NCBI GenBank assembly: GCA_018372435.1
Contig: JAHAJA010000062.1
Span: forward strand, 1 to 9,840
From: Clostridiales bacterium
GTDB lineage: Bacteria; Bacillota; Clostridia; Lachnospirales; Lachnospiraceae
Reading direction: 5' to 3'
Length of the DNA: 9,840 nucleotides
How positions within the stretch are numbered: position 1 is the first letter of the stretch; the number at the start of each line of letters is the position of its first letter. The notes beneath the pieces were generated by a model. The model did no database searches. It saw only the letters and a list, made by a program, of their open reading frames with translations, and was not told the origin of the DNA. Made by a program: the position numbers and the translations under genes. Positions 4,899 through 9,840 of this stretch are shown piece by piece.

Positions 4899-5663
4899 AT
4901 GATAAAATTTGAGAATGTAAGCAAAGTTTATCCGAATGGATATAAAGCGCTTAACAACGTTACATTAGAAATTGAGCAGGGTGAATTTGTGGCCATTATT
5001 GGTCTATCTGGTGCCGGTAAATCTACATTACTTAGAACAATCAACAGAATGCATGATATCACAGATGGTAAATTGACTGTCAATGATAAAGAAGTAAACA
5101 ATCTTAGAGGGAAAGAATTAAGAAGATTTAGACGTAAAATAGGTATGGTGTTTCAATCTTTTAACTTAGTAACAAGAACAACCGTTATTAAGAACGTCTT
5201 AACTTCAAGAGTACCTGACATGCCATTATGGAAAGCCATTATTGGATTATATTCAAAAGCAGACAAAATCATAGCACTGGAAGCCCTTGATAAAGTAGGA
5301 ATCTTGGATAAGGCTTATATTCGTGCAGACCAACTATCTGGTGGACAGCAACAACGTGTTGCTTTAGCAAGAACATTGGCACAAAAACCAGAGATTATCT
5401 TAGCCGATGAACCAGTTGCGGCTCTTGACCCTGTTACTGCTGGTCAGGTTATGGACGATTTTAAGAAAATCAATAAAGAGATGAACATTTCAGTTCTTAT
5501 TAACATTCACCATGTAGATTTGGCATTAAAATATTGTGACAGAGTTATCGGAATTAGAGCCGGTGAAATCGTATATGATGGTCCTTCTAAAGATGTAGAC
5601 CGTGAAATCCTAAAAGAAATCTATGGACGCGAATTAGCAGATAATGAAGTGATGGGGGAATAG
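4899..5663 (+). CDS. phnC: Phosphonate-type ABC transporter ATP-binding protein
   Basis: This cytoplasmic ATPase powers the PhnE permease. Numbered from the longer reading at 4887, the motifs are Walker A GLSGAGKST (39-47), Q-loop Gln90, signature LSGGQ (150-154), Walker B IILADEP (170-176) and switch His208 in NIHHVDLALKY. These, the MIKFENVSKVYPNG beginning and the length of about 255 aa fit PhnC. The D-loop reads AALDP. The start is uncertain. AAAGGAG (4879-4885) lies 1 nt before the ATG at 4887, 4 nt before a TTG at 4890 and 13 nt before the ATG at 4899. I chose 4899 because family members begin at MIKFENV; 4887 would add four residues. It is followed by phnE with a 1-nt gap. Confidence 0.93.
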   Translation: MIKFENVSKVYPNGYKALNNVTLEIEQGEFVAIIGLSGAGKSTLLRTINRMHDITDGKLTVNDKEVNNLRGKELRRFRRKIGMVFQSFNLVTRTTVIKNVLTSRVPDMPLWKAIIGLYSKADKIIALEALDKVGILDKAYIRADQLSGGQQQRVALARTLAQKPEIILADEPVAALDPVTAGQVMDDFKKINKEMNISVLINIHHVDLALKYCDRVIGIRAGEIVYDGPSKDVDREILKEIYGRELADNEVMGE

Positions 5664-5664
5664 T

Positions 5665-6489
5665 ATGTTTCGAGCGATTAAAAATATATTCGTACCAGAA
5701 AAAATCGTTCTTAGTGACGGTAAAGAAATAAAACCACCAATACCAGTAACTCCATATATTATTATCGGTTTATTAGCTGCTGTTTATATCTCAATCAACA
5801 TAACAGGATTTAGTTTCAAAACATTGGTGGAACGTTGTAGTTATTTTTTCGATATCCTTTTGGATATGTTTCCACCCGATTATGGCTATGCTTCTAAAGT
5901 AGTAGCTCCACTGATTGAAACCATTAAAATGTCCATATTAGGATCTATCATCGGTAGTTTTTTAGCGATACCTTTCGCTATCTTATCATCAGTAAATATA
6001 ACCAGGTCAAGAGTCGTTATAGCACTCGTACGTTTTGTTTTAAGCATCACAAGGACCTTACCAACACTAATCATTGCATTATTAGCAACGTATTTCTTTG
6101 GTCTTGGGACATTCGCAGGTACAGTTGCTATCACAATATTTACATTTGGTCTAGTTGTTAAGATGCTTTATGAGAAAATTGAGACAGTTGATATGGGTCC
6201 TTTTGAAGCCATGGAAGCTGTTGGTTCTACAAGACTAAAAGCATTTATTGGATCTGTCATGCCTCAAATTGCTTCTTCCTATGTGGCAATTTGCCTCTAT
6301 AGTTTAGAATTAAACGTTAGATATGCAGCAATTCTAGGTTATGTTGGTGCTGGTGGAATTGGCGTCATCTTAAACGAAAAAATTGGCTGGAGACAATATG
6401 ATCAAGTAGGTATGGTCTTAGTAATGTTATTCATCACAGTTGTAATCATCGAACAAGTTAGTAAATATGTAAGAGAAAGGTTAGGTTAG
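5665..6489 (+). CDS. phnE: Phosphonate-type ABC transporter permease (first PhnE)
   Basis: This 274-aa integral membrane protein is one half of the importer channel. Hydrophobic segments lie at about 30-48, 88-109, 117-145, 150-168, 205-225 and 247-264. The cytoplasmic EAA loop that contacts the ATPase is EAMEAVGSTRLKAFIG (181-196), followed by MPQI. Further on is LGYVGAGGIG (224-233), a motif shared with the next gene. An N-terminal cytoplasmic stretch of about 28 residues precedes the first helix. The ATG follows the phnC stop by one base, and the GGGGGA at the end of phnC acts as its SD, so translation is probably coupled. The adjacent second permease suggests a PhnE heterodimer. Confidence 0.92.
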   Translation: MFRAIKNIFVPEKIVLSDGKEIKPPIPVTPYIIIGLLAAVYISINITGFSFKTLVERCSYFFDILLDMFPPDYGYASKVVAPLIETIKMSILGSIIGSFLAIPFAILSSVNITRSRVVIALVRFVLSITRTLPTLIIALLATYFFGLGTFAGTVAITIFTFGLVVKMLYEKIETVDMGPFEAMEAVGSTRLKAFIGSVMPQIASSYVAICLYSLELNVRYAAILGYVGAGGIGVILNEKIGWRQYDQVGMVLVMLFITVVIIEQVSKYVRERLG

Positions 6490-6495
6490 GGTAAG

Positions 6496-7302
6496 ATGGA
6501 ATATACAATAAAGAAACAATTAGAAAAAGAACCAAATCTTTGGATCAAAAAAGCCCTAACTGTTGCATTTATCTTGGCAATTATTATTTGGTCGCTTCAA
6601 ACAATACAATACAATGGTGTGAAGGAAAACGGTGTAACCATTGCTAAAAACGTTATCTCTGGTATCCTACACCCAGATATGGATATGTTGTTTGACTTTA
6701 CAGAAGGGGTTCCTGCTCTATTATTAGAAACGATTTGTATTGCCTTACTTGGTTCTCTGTTTGGAACAATCTTAGCAATCCCTTTTTCATTCCTTGCTTC
6801 TAGTAATATTGTTCCTAAATGGGTTAGTATGATTACTTCCTTCATTATTGCTGCGATTCGTACTTTCCCTGCCTTCGTATATGGTCTTATGTTCATTCGT
6901 GTCACTGGACCTGGTGCCTTCGCAGGTGTTCTTACCTTATCTGTAACTTCCATTGGTATGGTAAGTAAATTATTCATTGAATCCATTGAAGATTTGGATA
7001 CAAGGATCTTAGAATCTTTAGATGCAGCTGGCTGTAATACCTTCCAAAAGATCCGTTACGGCATCATTCCACAGCTATTCACTAACTTTGCATCAACTGC
7101 AATCTATCGTTTCGAAATTTGTTTAAAAGATGCTTCCACTCTTGGTTTAGTAGGAGCTGGTGGTATCGGTGCTCCTCTGATCTTTGCTATGAACGCATTC
7201 AACTGGAGTGAAGTTGGTGCTATTCTATTCGGTTTAATTGTATTAGTTCTTATTGTAGAAGTACTTTCTACAAAGATAAGAAACAAATTAGCTCGTGGTT
7301 AA
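6496..7302 (+). CDS. phnE: Phosphonate-type ABC transporter permease (second PhnE)
   Basis: This 268-aa membrane protein is paralogous to the preceding gene. Hydrophobic segments lie at about 18-36, 75-103, 110-135, 140-160, 195-210 and 238-256. The EAA loop reads ESLDAAGCNTFQKIRYG (173-189) followed by IPQL, and LGLVGAGGIG (216-225) matches the motif in the first permease. The start ATG is 6 nt after the upstream stop, with a modest SD (TTAGGG). It is the last gene of the operon, and a strong terminator follows about 50 nt downstream. The two permeases differ enough that a recent duplication is unlikely; paired PhnE genes are common in such importers. Confidence 0.92.
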   Translation: MEYTIKKQLEKEPNLWIKKALTVAFILAIIIWSLQTIQYNGVKENGVTIAKNVISGILHPDMDMLFDFTEGVPALLLETICIALLGSLFGTILAIPFSFLASSNIVPKWVSMITSFIIAAIRTFPAFVYGLMFIRVTGPGAFAGVLTLSVTSIGMVSKLFIESIEDLDTRILESLDAAGCNTFQKIRYGIIPQLFTNFASTAIYRFEICLKDASTLGLVGAGGIGAPLIFAMNAFNWSEVGAILFGLIVLVLIVEVLSTKIRNKLARG

Positions 7303-7352
7303 TCCCCATATACAACTTTATAGATACACGTAAATTTGTGTATTAATATATT

Positions 7353-7400
7353 AAGAGGAGAGAAACAAGCATTAATGTACTTGTTTCTCTCCTCTTTTAT
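7353..7400 (+). terminator. Terminator of the phn operon, possibly bidirectional
   Basis: A 17-bp perfect stem (7353-7369 with 7380-7396) encloses a 10-nt loop and is followed by TTTTAT. It lies in the convergent space between phn and the minus-strand nucleotidase gene. On the minus strand it is followed by an AT-rich run with few consecutive T residues, so it may also stop the nucleotidase transcript. A smaller stem, ATACAC/GTGTAT (7324-7329 with 7338-7343), precedes it. Confidence 0.9.
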
Positions 7401-7455
7401 ATAAGGGTTGATATGCCTGAATAATAATCTGTTGTAATACTGGAACAATCGTTTT

Positions 7456-8976
7456 TTATGAATGTATCACCTGTATATACGTATGCTCATCTACATTAAC
7501 AAAAGAATGCTTTGTGAAATAATTGACAATTAACTCAGGCATCTCGGTTAAGATCTCCTTTGCAACCTCGCACTCACTATAAAACTCGTATCCACCTGCC
7601 CCACTAGCTCGGTAATTATTCATTACAAGCGATAATGTATCTTCATTCGTAATCTCTTTTCCATGAAATCTCATACTTGTAACACGATTACCTATATCCT
7701 TCTTTAAATCGAATGTATACTCAAGATTTGAGAAATAATCATAATTGTAATGTTCTACTTTTGGCTTTAAAAAACTTGCACTTATTGAGATATCTCCATC
7801 TTTGTAATCAAAATAACTTGCACATCTCTCTAACGCTTTCTTTAATATATCTTTCGTTACCCTTAAGACTACAAGTGTATTCGGATATGGATAGGTAGCT
7901 AAGATATCTCTTACTGTAACATTCTCGTTAAATCCCTTGATTACATTCGCAAATGATGTACATGCAATATCTGCACCACTTACTTCTAACTGAATCTGAT
8001 TAATAAAATTCGCTAATGGTGAGCCTTGTAGTGCCATAGTAAGATGAGAATCGGGATTTAACTCCTTACTAAGATGACCTACTGGTGTGTCAAGCCATCT
8101 TTGCACCTCTTCTTCTAGTGGCAGAAACTTATTGTAAATCTCTTTATTTGGTGGTAAACTTGCTTCTTTTAGTACTGACTCAAAGGATTTCTCACCTGAC
8201 TCTTCATTGTAATTCATAGTTAGTTCTATATATCTTGTCCCATTGTGTGGGGTTTGTGCAATATATGTCCCGTGTAGATCTTGTCCGGCAATTGGCATAT
8301 GTTGATGTCCGGTTAATAGAAGGTCAAAGTTAAATTCTTTACAAATCTTATACGCAATATTTTCTTTTGAATCACTTAACTTCTGATCTGTAGCTAAGTC
8401 ATATTCAAATCCGCCATGATAGATACCAATTACAATATCTACCTGCTGTTTAACCGTATTAAAAACTCTCTCAATTGATGCATACACATCCTCAATCAGA
8501 AAATTCTCTATATTAGATGGCCTCTCCCAGCGTGTAATAAAATCCGTTGTAAAACCTATTACACCTACTTTCAGTCCATTCTCCATAACCTTGATGTCAT
8601 AAGGTAAGGTTTTAATACCTCCTGTTGTATCCTTAATATTCGTACAGAGGCATTTACCATCAAGATGATTCATATATGATTTCAGATAATCATAGCCATA
8701 ATTAAATTCATGATTACCAAGTGTAACATAATCATATCCTGCTGCATTCATAATATCTGCCATCGGATGTTTCTCCAACCCCTTACTGCTTAAGTAATTG
8801 GTAAAAGGGGAACCTTGTATTGTATCACCACCATCAATTATTAATGTGTTACCATCTTTTTGATAATGATTTATACAATTCAAAAGTCCAATTGCTTTCA
8901 TACTATCATCTAGATAATCTGTGGGATATACATATCCGTGTACATCTGAAGTAAAATATATTTTTAATTGTTTCAT
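7456..8976 (-). CDS. Calcineurin-like 5'-nucleotidase / cyclic nucleotide phosphodiesterase
   Basis: This 506-aa enzyme belongs to the UshA/CpdB/YunD group, which removes phosphate from nucleotides or opens 2',3'-cyclic nucleotides with a two-metal centre. The N-terminal metallophosphoesterase domain shows Asp11 and His13 (SDVHG), Asp51 (GGDTIQGSP), Asn88-His89 (LGNHEFNYG), His187 (YHGG), and His224 and His226 (TGHQHMP). The C-terminal 5'-nucleotidase domain (about 310-506) has a VRDILATYPYPNTL stretch and NNYRASGAGGYEF, which resembles the substrate-binding region. There is no signal peptide or anchor, so it is probably cytoplasmic, unlike UshA. The ATG at 8974-8976 follows GGAG with 6-nt spacing; an ATG at 9024 adds 16 non-conserved residues and lies at the predicted transcript start. 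It has its own promoter and is convergent to phn. Substrate not assignable. Confidence 0.9.
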   Translation of the reverse strand: MKQLKIYFTSDVHGYVYPTDYLDDSMKAIGLLNCINHYQKDGNTLIIDGGDTIQGSPFTNYLSSKGLEKHPMADIMNAAGYDYVTLGNHEFNYGYDYLKSYMNHLDGKCLCTNIKDTTGGIKTLPYDIKVMENGLKVGVIGFTTDFITRWERPSNIENFLIEDVYASIERVFNTVKQQVDIVIGIYHGGFEYDLATDQKLSDSKENIAYKICKEFNFDLLLTGHQHMPIAGQDLHGTYIAQTPHNGTRYIELTMNYNEESGEKSFESVLKEASLPPNKEIYNKFLPLEEEVQRWLDTPVGHLSKELNPDSHLTMALQGSPLANFINQIQLEVSGADIACTSFANVIKGFNENVTVRDILATYPYPNTLVVLRVTKDILKKALERCASYFDYKDGDISISASFLKPKVEHYNYDYFSNLEYTFDLKKDIGNRVTSMRFHGKEITNEDTLSLVMNNYRASGAGGYEFYSECEVAKEILTEMPELIVNYFTKHSFVNVDEHTYIQVIHS

Positions 8977-9000
8977 ATTATTCTCCATTCGTTTCCATAT

Positions 9001-9040
9001 TACTATTATTAATTCTCTTACCAATAATAATAGTATATCA
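9001..9040 (-). promoter_or_regulatory. Extended -10 promoter with overlapping inverted repeat, nucleotidase gene
   Basis: The minus strand shows TGA-TATACT (9032-9040), an extended -10, with a poor -35 (TGTTTT) 17 nt upstream. TACTATTATTA (9001-9011) and TAATAATAGTA (9025-9035) are a perfect 11-bp inverted repeat, one arm of which overlaps the -10. It could be an operator or a 5'-UTR hairpin. The arms are AT-rich, so the significance is modest. A downstream in-frame ATG at 9022-9024 lies at the likely start of the transcript. Confidence 0.5.
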
Positions 9041-9094
9041 CAGGCATCTAGTGTAAAACACGGTATAATCTGGAATTGCTAATCATGGCAATTT

Positions 9095-9643
9095 CTAATC
9101 ATCTTGATAACCCTTATAACGCATACTCCCATAATTATCTGTGACTATATTATCTCTACAAGCCTCTAGGTCTTTTCTTTGCATTCTCTTAATCTGTAGG
9201 AACGTGCACTCTTTACAGTATGTTCCCGATGAAATGCTTCTTCCACAAAGAATACATTTTTTAGTGGGAGAAAGTTTTTGTTCTATATGCTTAGACGTCT
9301 CTTCAGTCTTATCTTCAATCTTGTCTTCCATATTATGAGAATTAGTATTCGTACCCGTTTTCATAGTTAACAATGGATTTGATTTTTCCTTTTTCTTAAC
9401 TTCTCTTTCTCTCTCTTTTTCAAATAATACCTGATTTCGAATTCCTTCAATTCTAGCTAGATAATAAGCCTCTTTTTCCTCGTTTGTAAATGGTACCTCA
9501 TAACATAGATTTGGATCTTTATTAAGTACCACTACATGTGTACAACACAACAGACATCCATATCTTCCGTCTCCATGATATTCCATTAAATTACGACAAT
9601 TAGGGCAGTATTTAATTCCTATATCGCCAATTTGCTCAGCCAT
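9095..9643 (-). CDS. Unrecognised protein with two Cys4 zinc-ribbon-like motifs
   Basis: I do not recognise this 182-aa protein. Two probable zinc-binding sites bracket it: Cys13, Cys16, Cys30 and Cys33 near the N terminus (CPNC ... CLLC), and Cys130, Cys133, Cys143 and Cys146 near the C terminus (CILC ... CKEC). Between them, about 54-90 is a charged helical stretch rich in Glu/Lys/Arg (likely coiled coil), followed by a polar Ser/Thr/Asn/Glu linker (91-125). The C terminus is basic to mixed. There is no signal peptide or membrane segment. The start is well set: AGGGAGG lies 6 nt before the ATG at 9641-9643. The tandem hairpin repeat begins about 22 nt upstream of that start. The nucleotidase gene is 118 nt downstream and appears to have its own promoter. 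RNA or protein binding is possible but not shown. Confidence 0.8.
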   Translation of the reverse strand: MAEQIGDIGIKYCPNCRNLMEYHGDGRYGCLLCCTHVVVLNKDPNLCYEVPFTNEEKEAYYLARIEGIRNQVLFEKEREREVKKKEKSNPLLTMKTGTNTNSHNMEDKIEDKTEETSKHIEQKLSPTKKCILCGRSISSGTYCKECTFLQIKRMQRKDLEACRDNIVTDNYGSMRYKGYQDD

Positions 9644-9664
9644 ATGTAACCTCCCTCAAATATA

Positions 9665-9840
9665 CTGTCAACTTTTAGACTCGAGAAATTACTCTGTAAT
9701 TTCCCTCGTTAACTTATTACTCCTTCGGAGCTACGGTCTTACACTTCGTGTAATCCCTAGCTCTAGAACTCCGTTCTATCAATTTTTAGACTCGAGAAAT
9801 TACTCTGTAATTTCCCTCGTTAACTTATGACTCCTTCGGA
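9665..9840. repeat. Tandem repeat (period 111 bp) packed with triloop hairpins, cut by window end
   Basis: Bases 9665-9729 recur at 9776-9840 with three differences (at 9667, 9672 and 9718), so at least two units are present and the array continues beyond the window. One full unit contains GAAATTAC/GTAATTTC (9685-9703), CTCC/GGAG (9720-9730), TTACAC/GTGTAA (9739-9753) nested inside GAGCTA/TAGCTC (9728-9763), and TAGAAC/GTTCTA (9764-9778). All small hairpins have 3-nt loops (TCT, TTC, TTC, TCC), which read AGA, GAA, GAA and GGA on the minus strand. No ORF or transposase is visible. The element ends about 22 nt before the start of the 9095-9643 gene. Function unknown. Confidence 0.85.

Noticed and set aside
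6597..6986. Minus-strand 129-codon frame inside the second phnE
   Set aside because: Shadow of the permease coding frame; no SD or family resemblance.
9060..9094. Hairpin AATTGC/GCAATT as terminator of the zinc-ribbon gene
   Set aside because: The stem is only about 6 bp and no U-run follows on the minus strand, so termination is not supported.
9650..9670. TTGACA at 9665-9670 (minus strand) as a -35 for the zinc-ribbon gene
   Set aside because: A -10 at standard spacing would fall at the start codon; the hexamer is part of the repeat unit.
9665..9840. CRISPR array
   Set aside because: The repeated unit is 111 bp with internal hairpins and no short repeat/unique spacer alternation; no cas genes in the window.

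Overview
The window looks like chromosomal DNA from a low-GC Gram-positive anaerobe, most likely a clostridial Lachnospiraceae-type organism. The evidence is AT-rich intergenic DNA, strong AGGAGG-type ribosome binding sites, near-consensus TTGACA/TATAAT promoters, intrinsic terminators, a T-box leader and a lipoprotein signal peptide. The species assignment is inference. No transposase, CRISPR array, tRNA or rRNA was seen.

Left part (1-1387, mostly minus strand). A complete T-box leader (promoter 414-442, leader from about 407, terminator 97-135) points left towards a gene outside the window. Its probable specifier codon is GCA (Ala). Directly upstream of it lies a Mn-type superoxide dismutase gene (464-1087) with its own promoter and a possible operator. 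No terminator separates sod from the T-box, so sod transcripts probably end at, or are gated by, the T-box terminator.

Middle left (1333-3600, minus strand). A two-gene unit encodes a ribosome-assembly GTPase (RsgA, 2005-3171) and a small HAAS/DUF1700-type membrane protein (1388-1948), ending at a terminator whose hairpin nearly copies the T-box terminator. The unit is preceded by a leader of roughly 390 nt with a near-consensus promoter, an 11-codon upstream ORF with a Shine-Dalgarno sequence, a strong terminator, and an upstream segment that can pair with the terminator arm. This is a convincing but unproven attenuator in front of rsgA.

Middle right (3663-7400, plus strand). Divergent from the rsgA leader is a PhnD-PhnC-PhnE-PhnE ABC importer operon for phosphonate or a related reduced/organic phosphorus compound: a lipoprotein binding protein, an ATPase and two permeases. 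The promoter has an extended -10 and is preceded by four TT-rich hexamers at 11-bp spacing that resemble a PhoP box. A hairpin terminator lies between phnD and phnC, and a strong terminator ends the operon. No phosphonate-degrading enzyme is present.

Right part (7456-9840, minus strand). Convergent to phn is a calcineurin-like 5'-nucleotidase/cyclic phosphodiesterase without a signal peptide, and upstream of it an unrecognised protein with two Cys4 zinc-ribbon-like motifs. The right edge enters a tandem repeat with a 111-bp period, densely packed with triloop hairpins; it is the least explained structure in the window and is cut by the window end.
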